Source: JAFAGX01 sp035501575
GTDB lineage: Bacteria > Acidobacteriota > Terriglobia > Terriglobales > Acidobacteriaceae
Direction: 5' to 3'
Length of the DNA: 15,456 bases
Assembly: GCA_035501575.1 (NCBI GenBank)
Contig: DATJVZ010000257.1
Coordinates: 1-15,456 of the forward strand
Part shown: in pieces, positions 6,966 through 13,493 of the stretch
Layout of the letters: every line of letters begins with the position of its first letter
Numbering within the stretch: position 1 is the stretch's first letter
Notes under the pieces: model-generated
Told to the model about the DNA's origin: nothing
Seen by the model: only the letters and a program-made list of their open reading frames with translations
Database searches by the model: none
Position numbers and translations under genes: made by a program

Positions 6966-8111
6966 ATGACAGAGGCCTACATTCTCGGAATCGAAAGCTC
7001 TTGCGATGAGACCGCAGCCGCGGTGGTGCGCTCGGGTGAGCAGGTCGTTTCGAATGTGGTTTTTTCCCAGATTGCTACCCACCAGCCCTACGGAGGGGTA
7101 GTGCCGGAACTGGCTTCACGCGAGCATCTACGAGCCATTGTGCCGGTCGTCCGCAAGGCGCTCGCCGATGCGGGACAGAGCTATCAATCCGTCGACGCTT
7201 GGGCCGTAACTCAAGGGCCAGGCCTGGCGGGCGCCCTGCTGGTTGGAATCAGTTACGCCAAAGCCCTCGCCTTTGCGCTCGAGAAACCCCTGATCGCCGT
7301 GAATCATCTCGAAGGCCATATTCATGCGGTGCTTCTCGAGGAGCGCCAGAAGGGCAATCTCGAGCTCAACTTTCCCTTGCTCGCGCTGGTGGTCTCGGGC
7401 GGACATACCCACCTCTATCTGGCGGCGCAGCGTGGGGAGACCTGGTCTTACACCAATATCGGCCGGACTCGCGACGATGCTGCGGGCGAGGCCTTTGACA
7501 AAGTCGCCAAGCTGCTCGCTCTCGGCTATCCTGGCGGTCCCATCATCGAGCGGCTGGCCGCTCACGGCAACCCCCGGGCGGTCGTTTTCCCGCCCGCCCA
7601 GATCAAGCATGCGGACCGCAAAGAAAGGAATCGGTCGAAGCCGTCTGAACCGCGATTCGATTTCTCCTACAGCGGCATTAAGACTGCGGTTCTGCGTTAT
7701 GTCGAGCAGCGCCAACTCGAGAGTTCAATCGCGGCCCGGCGACGAAATCTTGCCTCGATCGAGCGTCCGAAGCTCGAGGATTATTTGGCTAATTGCGATC
7801 GCGAGACTCTCGATCTGGTGGCCTCGTTCGAGCGCGCCATGGTGGAAGATCTGGTCGCAAAGACCCTGGCTGCAGCCGCCGAATATGCCGTGGCAGGCCT
7901 CTTGGTTACCGGTGGCGTGGCAGCCAATGGAGATTTGCGGGAGCAGTTCAAAAGGGAGGCGGCGAAGGAAGGTTTGCCCGTCTACTTTCCCTCCCGCCTG
8001 CTTTCGACCGATAACGCCGCCATGATCGCCGCCGCGGCCTACCCCAAGTTCAAAGCTCGTGACTTTGCTCCGCTCGAGTTTTCCGCGGAAGCTGCCCTGC
8101 GGCTCGAGTAA
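6966..8111 (+). CDS. tsaD: tRNA N6-adenosine threonylcarbamoyltransferase TsaD
   Basis: A 381-residue TsaD/Kae1/YgjD protein, cytoplasmic. With TsaB and TsaE it transfers the threonylcarbamoyl group onto A37 of tRNAs that read ANN codons; it was formerly called a glycoprotease. Hallmarks seen: ILGIESSCDE at the N terminus, metal ligands His114 and His118 in NHLEGHIHA, SGGHTH (144-149), NIGRTRDDAAGEAFDK, FDFSYSGIKTA (231-241), GGVAANGDLR and STDNAAM (347-353) with the metal Asp349. It is about 40 residues longer than E. coli TsaD because of two basic/charged insertions (about 211-229 and 250-280). GTG 6963 is an alternative start one codon upstream; the AGAGGTGAT just before favours pairing with 16S rRNA but sits very close to either codon. 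No tsaB or tsaE neighbour is in the window. Confidence 0.95.
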   Translation: MTEAYILGIESSCDETAAAVVRSGEQVVSNVVFSQIATHQPYGGVVPELASREHLRAIVPVVRKALADAGQSYQSVDAWAVTQGPGLAGALLVGISYAKALAFALEKPLIAVNHLEGHIHAVLLEERQKGNLELNFPLLALVVSGGHTHLYLAAQRGETWSYTNIGRTRDDAAGEAFDKVAKLLALGYPGGPIIERLAAHGNPRAVVFPPAQIKHADRKERNRSKPSEPRFDFSYSGIKTAVLRYVEQRQLESSIAARRRNLASIERPKLEDYLANCDRETLDLVASFERAMVEDLVAKTLAAAAEYAVAGLLVTGGVAANGDLREQFKREAAKEGLPVYFPSRLLSTDNAAMIAAAAYPKFKARDFAPLEFSAEAALRLE

Positions 8112-8176
8112 GCGGTCTTGGACACTCCCCAGCGGGATGAAATCCTTTGAAACCGATCCTGGGCGATGCGGAGAGA

Positions 8177-8575
8177 CTAGGTTCGCGTTGGGTTGCCGGC
8201 GCCGGCTTTGGCGGCTTTGGACTGCTGCAGGGATTCGAGCGCGCTCGCCAGCTGGCTGTCGATATCAATGTCCTTGAAGATGGTAAAGTCGGCGCGCTTT
8301 TCGGTTTGATTGAAGCCGCTGTGTTTGCCGGCGACGATCACAATGGGAATTTGGGCCGTACGGGCGTCGGCCTTGAGAGCCGTGATCAGCTCGCTGCCGC
8401 CCATTTTCGGCATCTGCATATCGGTAATGATGAGATCGGGACGGACCCGGCTAAGAGTCTCGAGGGCCTCCTGGCCGTTGGTGGCCGACTCTACGGCGAA
8501 CCCACGCTCCTCGAGGAAGCGGCATACGGTGTGCCGTATAAGCATCGAGTCGTCAACCACCAAAGCCAATGGCAT
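8177..8575 (-). CDS. Single-domain response regulator (CheY-like receiver)
   Basis: A 132-residue stand-alone receiver domain without an output domain. The acidic pocket is Asp8-Asp9 (LVVDDS), the phospho-acceptor is Asp52 (IITDMQMP) and the conserved lysine is Lys101 (TIFKDI). Proteins of this type pass a phosphoryl signal to a partner by contact, as CheY or Spo0F do. Two positions are unusual. The switch Thr/Ser after the fourth strand is Ala82 (IPIVIVAG), and Lys101 is followed by Asp instead of the usual Pro. The C terminus is an Ala/Lys-rich tail. No histidine kinase lies nearby. It converges with tsaD and lies downstream of the zinc-ribbon gene on the same strand, 159 bp away, behind a GC-rich hairpin. 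The ribosome binding site before ATG 8575 is weak. Confidence 0.88.
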   Translation of the reverse strand: MPLALVVDDSMLIRHTVCRFLEERGFAVESATNGQEALETLSRVRPDLIITDMQMPKMGGSELITALKADARTAQIPIVIVAGKHSGFNQTEKRADFTIFKDIDIDSQLASALESLQQSKAAKAGAGNPTRT

Positions 8576-8693
8576 GCAGTCACACTAGGCGAACGAATCC
8601 CAAGCCTTAACTATGCAACATCGGAGAGATCCGGCAAAGTTACCCTGGTCATAGCACATTTCGGGGGGCAAGAGCCGGCGGTCCGCTAAGGTG

Positions 8694-8709
8694 CCCGGCG
8701 CAAACCGGG
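8694..8709 (-). terminator. Possible GC-rich hairpin after the zinc-ribbon gene
   Basis: CCCGG at 8694-8698 and CCGGG at 8705-8709 form a five-base-pair stem with a six-base loop, 26 bp beyond the stop of the small gene. There is no T-run, so it is a weak or Rho-assisted terminator at best, and readthrough into the response regulator gene is possible. Confidence 0.3.
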
Positions 8710-8734
8710 GTGGGGGCCAGCCAGGAAATGGATT

Positions 8735-8884
8735 TCAGGTTTCGTTGTTCAGCTTCGTCTCTTCGATCCTCATGTCCTTGAATTCGCTGGCCTCAAAGAT
8801 CTCGCCGCATTCCAGGCACTCTACGAATTCAAAGTCCTCATCGCGGGAGACAATCTGCACCTGGGGGTGCTTACAGTCTTTCAT
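8735..8884 (-). CDS. Small zinc-ribbon-like protein, 49 residues
   Basis: A short gene from ATG 8884 to TGA 8735 encoding 49 residues. It starts MKDCKHPQVQIVSRDEDFEF and continues with VECLECGEIFEASEFKD. A Cys4-x-His6 pair and a Cys23-x-x-Cys26 pair are arranged like a treble-clef or zinc-ribbon knuckle, with acidic residues throughout; zinc binding is inferred. I know similar small proteins of unknown role from Acidobacteria, but assign no function. Coding is supported by the knuckle spacing, a sensible residue composition and a near-consensus promoter on the same strand at 8990-9017. The Shine-Dalgarno sequence is poor (AGAGAACGAG). The transcript would carry an untranslated leader of about 100 bases. 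It may act as a small nucleic-acid or protein adaptor. Confidence 0.75.
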   Translation of the reverse strand: MKDCKHPQVQIVSRDEDFEFVECLECGEIFEASEFKDMRIEETKLNNET

Positions 8885-8935
8885 CTCGTTCTCTTATCGG
8901 GGATTTGCACCGCGGAATTAGGGTCATAAACCGGA

Positions 8936-8952
8936 CTGGTCACGCTGGTCAC
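8936..8952. repeat. Tandem repeat CTGGTCAC in the leader of the small gene
   Basis: CTGGTCAC occurs at 8936-8943 and again at 8945-8952, a nine-base period. The pair is flanked by AACCGG at 8929-8934 and 8954-8959. It lies between the promoter and the start of the zinc-ribbon gene, so it may be an operator half-site pair or an RNA-binding site in the leader. Confidence 0.45.
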
Positions 8953-8989
8953 TAACCGGCACCGAGGGGAAAAGGTCGAAATTGGCGGT

Positions 8990-9017
8990 ATTGTAGCTTT
9001 GTTGAGAGCGTTGTCAA
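8990..9017 (-). promoter_or_regulatory. Near-consensus sigma-70 promoter for the zinc-ribbon gene
   Basis: On the minus strand TTGACA (9017 to 9012) is followed after 16 bases by TACAAT (8995 to 8990). This is a perfect -35 and a five-of-six -10. Transcription would start near 8983, about 100 bases before ATG 8884. It is the best promoter match noticed in the window. Confidence 0.75.
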
Positions 9018-9157
9018 GTCCCTTTTCGCCGGGGGCCGATAGCCGCATCGGGTGGGCGGGAGGCGGATCGAAGGACCGAGAGCGAAACTGATGTCCTGGG
9101 GTAACTGCATCAACGGAAGGCACTTATGAGTCGCCCGGAGAGTGTCGATTGGGGGCC

Positions 9158-9180
9158 TGCGGGACTTGTAAGAACCCGCA
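9158..9180. repeat. Hairpin in the cysteine desulfurase upstream region
   Basis: TGCGGG at 9158-9163 is complementary to CCCGCA at 9175-9180, with an 11-base loop. The loop holds the TTGTAA that may be the -35 of the next promoter, so the structure could be an operator or simply chance. Confidence 0.35.
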
Positions 9181-9195
9181 AGGGGCTCCTAAAAT
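9166..9195 (+). promoter_or_regulatory. Possible sigma-70 promoter for the cysteine desulfurase gene
   Basis: TTGTAA at 9166-9171 and TAAAAT at 9190-9195 are separated by 18 bases, which would start transcription near 9202, about 74 bases before ATG 9276. The match is moderate. No obvious IscR-type site was recognised. Confidence 0.4.
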
Positions 9196-9275
9196 TCAGA
9201 TAAGGCAAGGAACTCAAAGGGATCCGGCGAAGAGAATTTTCTGTATCCCAGAGAAGGTTCAAGGAGAAGGCAATC

Positions 9276-10520
9276 ATGAGCTCGGATGGGAAATCGGGTA
9301 CCCCCGTTCCAAATATCTCTCAGGCCAGCCAGTCAACCGGCGGAGAAGGGGGACCGCGAACCGGAATCAAGCTGCCAATCTACATGGACAACCATGCGAC
9401 GACCCCTACCGATGCCCGCGTACTCGAAGAGATGCTGCCTTATTTCGCGGAGAAGTTCGGCAACGCTTCCAGCCGTAACCACGCCTTCGGCTGGGCAGCC
9501 GAAGAGGCTGTGGACGTTGCCCGCAAGCGCATCGCCAAGCTGATTGGTGCGACGCCAAAAGAAATCATTTTCACCTCGGGTGCGACCGAAAGCAACAACC
9601 TGGCAATCAAGGGCGTTGCCGAGATGTATAGGGAAAGAGGCAACCACATCATCACGGTTGTAACCGAGCATAGGGCCGTCCTCGACTCGGCCAAGCGTTT
9701 AGAGAAGTCCGGTTGCCGGGTCACCTATCTGCCGGTCCAGAACGACGGACTCATCAATCTTGAAGACATCAAGCGAGCCATCGATTCTGAAACCATCCTG
9801 GTCAGCGTGATGGCGGCCAACAACGAGATCGGTGTGATCCAACCGATCGCGGAAATCGGCCGGCTCTGTCGGGAACGCGGGGTGCTGTTCCACAGCGATG
9901 TGGTGCAAGCCGTCGGCAAGATGCCCGTCGATGTAGGCAAGATGAACCTCGATTTGGCCTCGATTTCCGCGCACAAGCTGTATGGTCCGAAAGGCGTGGG
10001 TGCACTCTACGTGCGGCCAGCGGTGAAGCTCGGAGCACTGATCGACGGCGGGGGACACGAAAATGGCATGCGCTCGGGGACGCTGAACGTGCCCGGCATT
10101 GTCGGCCTGGGAAAAGCCTGCGCGATTGCCGCGGAAGAAATGCCCCAGGAAGCCTGCCGCTTAGCGGGTCTCAGAAACCGCCTGAAGGAGAAGATCACGG
10201 GCCGCTTGGACGAAGTTTACGTCAACGGCTCGATGGAGTATCGCTTGCCCGGCAATCTGAACTTGAGTTTTGCTCGCATCGAGGGCGAGGCCCTGCTGGT
10301 GGGTCTCCACGACGTCGCGGTATCGAGCGGTTCAGCCTGCACAACGGCAAGGCTCGAGCCTTCGTACGTACTCAAAGCTCTTGGCCTGTCCGATGATCTG
10401 CGAATGAGCTCGATCCGTTTTGGACTGGGACGTTTTACCACCGAGGCAGAAGTGGACTACGTCGCCGACCGCGTGGTCGAAACCGTCGAGCGCTTGCGCG
10501 AAGTTTCCTCGGCCGCATGA
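9276..10520 (+). CDS. iscS: Cysteine desulfurase, IscS type
   Basis: A 414-residue pyridoxal-phosphate enzyme that removes sulfur from L-cysteine as a persulfide for iron-sulfur clusters and tRNA thiolation. Motifs: YMDNHATTPTD near the start of the fold, His132 in TEHRAVLD, the cofactor Lys234 in SAHKLYGPKG, and catalytic Cys355 in SSGSACTTARLEPSYVLKALG-type sequence, matching the group I (IscS) loop and not the SufS type. All expected residues are present. It carries an extra N-terminal stretch of about 30 residues rich in Ser, Gly and Pro before the conserved domain. The start at 9276 is supported by AAGGAGA ten bases upstream; a later start inside the extension cannot be excluded. No iscU, iscR or nifU gene is adjacent, so it is a stand-alone gene here. 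Confidence 0.95.
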   Translation: MSSDGKSGTPVPNISQASQSTGGEGGPRTGIKLPIYMDNHATTPTDARVLEEMLPYFAEKFGNASSRNHAFGWAAEEAVDVARKRIAKLIGATPKEIIFTSGATESNNLAIKGVAEMYRERGNHIITVVTEHRAVLDSAKRLEKSGCRVTYLPVQNDGLINLEDIKRAIDSETILVSVMAANNEIGVIQPIAEIGRLCRERGVLFHSDVVQAVGKMPVDVGKMNLDLASISAHKLYGPKGVGALYVRPAVKLGALIDGGGHENGMRSGTLNVPGIVGLGKACAIAAEEMPQEACRLAGLRNRLKEKITGRLDEVYVNGSMEYRLPGNLNLSFARIEGEALLVGLHDVAVSSGSACTTARLEPSYVLKALGLSDDLRMSSIRFGLGRFTTEAEVDYVADRVVETVERLREVSSAA

Positions 10521-10635
10521 GCGGCTGCCCGAATTGCTGTGACCTATAGGTACGCGCTGACGTTAGTAATCTCGGACGCCCCACTGCCCTTGCGCCTGCG
10601 CAACTTTCAGGAAATTATGGGTTTACATAGGAGTA

Positions 10636-10677
10636 ATGGATTCGTTGGCGCGCCCCCGGCTACGTCGGCGCGCTTAG
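10636..10677 (+). other. Possible arginine-rich leader peptide ORF (13 residues)
   Basis: ATG 10636 to TAG 10675-10677 encodes MDSLARPRLRRRA, with AGGAG two bases upstream, a short spacing. Five of its last eight residues are Arg. It overlaps the inverted repeat at 10648-10673 and ends 25 bases before the next gene. It could be a translated leader, but the spacing is poor and chance is likely. Confidence 0.2.
10648..10673. repeat. GC-rich inverted repeat upstream of the secreted VasI-like gene
   Basis: GCGCGCC at 10648-10654 pairs perfectly with GGCGCGC at 10667-10673 across a 12-base loop. No T-run follows. It lies between iscS and the next gene and may be a weak terminator or a leader structure. 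Confidence 0.4.
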
Positions 10678-10702
10678 AGAAAGGTAATGCGCTGGAGACT
10701 CG

Positions 10703-11269
10703 ATGCTGAAGCCCTCGGAGGTTGTTCGAACCATGTGGTCTCAACTGCGAATAAAGCGGTCGGTAGCGGTTTTTTCTTTGCTGTCGGCCGTGGTGCTTGC
10801 CACGGCGCAGCCTGCCGAAGTCACGGCCGGCGGAAAATGGTTGAAATCGGAAACCGAGGACAAGATGACCGCGGCCAAGAAGGTCAAATTTAGTCTGGTG
10901 GCCGATAACTCGCTTCCGGGAAGTGATCAAAAACCCCAGGTTCTGATCTTCTGCACCGACGGGAAGTGGTCGCTTGGCGACTTTCGTCCGAACATCAGGA
11001 CGCGCCCTAACCAACCCGGATTCTGGGGACAGCCGCAAATGCGAGTCGTCGTGCGCGTCGACCAGAGTCACAATCAGCGTTCTTGGAATTGGGTGAATGG
11101 CGAGTTTCTCGCCATGGATAAAGACACCACTCGCGAACTCATCGGGGCGCAGATCTTTAAGATCCAATTCCAGACACCGGATGGGCCACAGATCGCGGAA
11201 TTCTCCCCCGGGGGTCTCGACCAACAGATGGTTCGGACGGCCTGCAACCTAAAGCCAAAAAAGCCGTAA
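10703..11269 (+). CDS. Secreted VasI-like protein
   Basis: A 188-residue protein with a signal peptide (basic QLRIKRS, hydrophobic VAVFSLLSAVVLA, likely cleavage after Ala-Thr-Ala at about 35). The mature part starts GGKWLKSETEDKMTAAKKV and continues with LIFCTDGKW (Cys84), VRVDQS...SWNWVNG and a closing IFKIQFQTPDGPQIAEF, then Cys181 near the end. This order of strands resembles the type VI secretion-associated VasI family (Trp-x(n)-Met-Thr near the start, an Arg/Phe-Cys strand, a final F-x-P-x-x-G strand). No type VI genes are in the window, so a role in secretion is not supported here; a general periplasmic beta-sandwich role is as likely. GGAGA seven bases before ATG 10703 supports the start; ATG 10733 is an alternative. 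A terminator-like hairpin follows immediately. Confidence 0.72.
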   Translation: MLKPSEVVRTMWSQLRIKRSVAVFSLLSAVVLATAQPAEVTAGGKWLKSETEDKMTAAKKVKFSLVADNSLPGSDQKPQVLIFCTDGKWSLGDFRPNIRTRPNQPGFWGQPQMRVVVRVDQSHNQRSWNWVNGEFLAMDKDTTRELIGAQIFKIQFQTPDGPQIAEFSPGGLDQQMVRTACNLKPKKP

Positions 11270-11287
11270 CCACATCCCCGGCTTTTT
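11258..11287. terminator. Intrinsic terminator, possibly bidirectional
   Basis: AAAAAGCCG at 11258-11266 is exactly complementary to CGGCTTTTT at 11279-11287, with a 12-base loop containing the stop codon of the preceding gene. The right arm ends in five T residues, as in a Rho-independent terminator; the symmetric A and T arms could stop transcription from both sides. A further CTGTTTTTTT run follows at about 11328. Confidence 0.65.
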
Positions 11288-11501
11288 CTAGGACTGGCAA
11301 AACCACACCCCGGATCGCTCAACGGGCTGTTTTTTTGAGTTGTCAGAAAAATCGTGGGTAGACTCGGGCTTCCTCGGCGCGGACCTGGTCCAGCGCCTTG
11401 TTCATCTGACCTCACCTTCTAGTTGACCGCATCGATCACCCACAGATTCCCGACGAGGCTAGAATACGAAGGTGATGGCCGGAGGTTGGGACTGGAGGAA
11501 G
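11288..11501. other. Intergenic region without a supported gene
   Basis: Apart from a T-run at about 11331-11337 nothing firm is seen. A 20-codon minus-strand frame (11405 to 11343, MNKALDQVRAEEARVYPRFF) with a GAGGT upstream looks somewhat protein-like but is too short to call. The region probably belongs to the same decayed zone as the following pseudogenes. Confidence 0.4.
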
Positions 11502-11829
11502 ATGATGGCATCTTATGAGCACTCCACTTGCCCAGTCCATGGCGAATTCGACCCACTGTCGCCGACTTTCCTCGCCGATCCCTTTGCCGTTCTGGCGTTG
11601 CTTCCGCGCCAGACTCCGGTGTTTTACGCGCCATCAATAGGCTACTAGGTTGTTTACACGCTACGCTGACATCAAGGCGATTCTACTCGATCCTGAAACT
11701 TACTCCGCCTGGCCCGCCCAACTCCCGCTCGCGCAGTCGTGCCGGCCGCCAGCCCACAAGCGCCTACTCTCCGAGCGTCCCGAGATCTCCCCTCCACTGT
11801 GAAATGCGTCGAGCACGTGTCTGGTTCCG
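11502..11829 (+). pseudogene. Cytochrome P450 remnant, N-terminal part
   Basis: From ATG 11502/11505 (AGGAAG upstream) the reading is MASYEHSTCPVHGEFDPLSP and then TFLADPFAVLALLPRQTPVF, the typical start of a soluble bacterial P450. At 11646-11648 a TAG stands where the family has Trp in GYWVV. One extra T at about 11655 then shifts the frame, after which TRYADIKAILLDPETYSA continues the P450 match (the 'TRYADI..VL.DPETFSA' segment). A further stop (TGA 11800-11802) follows and the similarity fades by about 11830. Only about 100 of some 400-450 residues remain: the I-helix, ExxR and haem-cysteine regions are absent. The intact ancestor would have been a monooxygenase. The right boundary is uncertain, because the next remnant begins directly. 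Confidence 0.75.
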
Positions 11830-12419
11830 CTATTCCTCGACTCTCCCTGCCTATTGGGACACGCTGGGCTGGATTTATTTTCGCATGGGAACCTACGACA
11901 AAGCGGAGAGCTATTTGCAAGCAGCCTGGCTGCTTTCGCAAGTCGGACTCACAAGGGATTCATCTGCGGACAGGTTTATCAGCTCCAACATAAGAAGGAG
12001 AAGGCCATTCGCATGTATCAGCTCGCCTTGGCGGCTTCTCGAGATCCCGAGGCGATGAAGGAGACCGAGGCTCGGCTCGAGCATTTAGGCGACGCGACCA
12101 AAACAGGAAGCTCTCGCCTCAAAAGTGCAACTCAGCAACATGAGAACAGTTCACCTGGAGCGCGTCTCCCCGGAGACGGTGAATGCCGAGTTTTTATTGA
12201 TTTTCAGTTCCGGGTCGAAAGTCGACGAGGTCAAGTTTGTCACGGGCTCGGAGAAATGGAAGGGGGCTGACAAGGCACTGAGCACTACCGCCTTCCACCT
12301 ACCGTTTCCCGACGATGGTCCGGCGAAATTATTGCGACGCGGAATCTTGACCTGCTCCGCGATCAGCTGTTGTACCCTTTGTGCCGTACCTTCCGGACTT
12401 CGTACGATCGGTGAACTGA
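11830..12419 (+). pseudogene. TPR protein remnant, C-terminal part (DUF3857/TPR type)
   Basis: The first frame reads YWDTLGWIYFRMGTYDKAES followed by YLQAAWLLSQ, a clear tetratricopeptide repeat. Extra bases near 11960 and 11964-11967 shift to a frame with GQVYQLQHKKEKAIRMYQLA. Another near 12094 leads to KVQLSNMRTVHLERV...AEFLLIFSSGSK and KLLRRGILTCSAIS. A last extra T at about 12380 (TTT run) restores VPYLPDFVRSVN and a stop at TGA 12417-12419. The joined product matches the C-terminal part of large TPR/DUF3857-type proteins known from Acidobacteria. The N-terminal part is missing and replaced by the P450 remnant. With at least four frame changes it cannot make the protein. If the frame changes are sequencing errors the part could be intact, but it would still lack its beginning. 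Confidence 0.75.
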
Positions 12420-12482
12420 GCCACCACCTCGCGCCCTAGCCATCGCTCTCACAACCGGTCTGGCGTCGAAGCGAGCGCTTAT

Positions 12483-13418
12483 TTACTCCACGGGGCTCCA
12501 TCCAGCCGGATCGAACTCGTTCATGGCGCTGGCGGTTTCCGCCGTGGTTTTCCCCCAATCCTTTTGTAGCAACACTCCGTCCTGATTAATCATAAAGCTC
12601 ATCACTCCGGAATTGCCGTATTCCGCCGGATAGGCAACAAAGGCGAATCCGCCAACCATCTTGCCATTGACCACATAGCCCTTAGCGCCGCCAGGCGCGT
12701 TCTTGCTTTGCCCCTGCAGCATGCGGAAGTAATAACCGTGAAACGGCGTATGGGCATCGGGTTTTGCGCTGTATCCTTCCGCGGTGGCGAAGGCCACCAG
12801 CGGCCCGAGTGGACTCTCCGGCTGGCCCTCGTCCGACTTCCAATACAAGCCGTTTTGCTTGCCGGGATCACTGATGAACTTGAGGGCGTACTGCTTGGTG
12901 GTGGCACCATCATGAAGCCGTGAAAAGTAATCACCCTCAGCCTGGGCTACCGCTTGGCACACCTCGATGATGGCCAGTTCGTTGCGGCCAATTCGGCGAT
13001 TGAGAACCTCCTCTCTTCCGGCTGCGGTGTCGAAGAACCACTTTCCGCTGGCGTCTTTTTTCAGCGGGATGGCAAATGGGAAATTGTCAGCTCCGACCAC
13101 CAGAATTTCCGAGCCATCCTCCAGCCTGCGCCAACGGTGCATCGCCTGATACTTTTCGACAAACGCCGCGACGGCGCTTTTGTCCTCTACGGCATCGCCC
13201 GAGGAGACCAATTGCTTCGAATCCGGCCCGAAAATCGCCGCTATGGCGTCTTGATCGCCGGATTTGGCCACTGCCAGTAGCGCGTTGCCCGCATCCTCGG
13301 GTGTAGCGAACACTCGCAGAGAAGGCTTCTCGGACTTATTGCAAGCCGCAAGCGAGAGAGTCAGGCTGAGAAGCAACAACCTGACGGTTAGCGAATTTCT
13401 CTGGGATTTGATCGACAT
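12483..13418 (-). CDS. DUF2950 lipoprotein
   Basis: A 311-residue protein of the DUF2950 family. The N terminus is a lipoprotein signal: a Leu-rich run and the lipobox Leu23-Ala-Ala-Cys26. Recognised family sequence includes FATPEDAGNALLAVAKSGDQ near residue 37, the ...WFFDTAAGREEVLNRRIGRN segment, the HGYYFRMLQGQ strand and the ending YGNSGVMSFMINQDGVLLQKDWG. The biochemical role of the family is not known. It lies 75 bp downstream of the DUF3300 gene on the same strand, and these two families often occur together, so they probably form an operon and act together in the envelope. GGAGG five bases before ATG 13418 supports the start. It ends 63 bp from the TPR pseudogene, which points towards it. 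Confidence 0.9.
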   Translation of the reverse strand: MSIKSQRNSLTVRLLLLSLTLSLAACNKSEKPSLRVFATPEDAGNALLAVAKSGDQDAIAAIFGPDSKQLVSSGDAVEDKSAVAAFVEKYQAMHRWRRLEDGSEILVVGADNFPFAIPLKKDASGKWFFDTAAGREEVLNRRIGRNELAIIEVCQAVAQAEGDYFSRLHDGATTKQYALKFISDPGKQNGLYWKSDEGQPESPLGPLVAFATAEGYSAKPDAHTPFHGYYFRMLQGQSKNAPGGAKGYVVNGKMVGGFAFVAYPAEYGNSGVMSFMINQDGVLLQKDWGKTTAETASAMNEFDPAGWSPVE

Positions 13419-13493
13419 CGCGTCCTCCGAACTCTAGCTGTTATCCTCGCTGGCAACCCGCTCCGGACGGTGATTTCGTTCTGAGTACATGGC

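Larger units (their letters stand above)
8885..9275. other. 391-bp divergent intergenic region
   Basis: There is no gene here. It holds the minus-strand promoter of the zinc-ribbon gene (8990-9017), a nine-base tandem repeat within that gene's leader (8936-8952), a hairpin with a possible plus-strand promoter for the cysteine desulfurase (9158-9195) and that gene's ribosome binding site. Short open frames in it are not protein-like. Confidence 0.6.

Noticed and set aside
8147..8689. Plus-strand frame of 180 codons across the response regulator
   Set aside because: The minus strand has all receiver residues; the plus-strand product looks like antisense translation.
11300..11337. Second terminator before the T-run
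   Set aside because: Only a four-base CCCG/CGGG stem precedes the T-run, too weak to call.
11343..11405. Minus-strand 20-codon frame with a GAGGT upstream
   Set aside because: Too short and without a recognisable family; it may be a leftover of another decayed gene, but cannot be supported.
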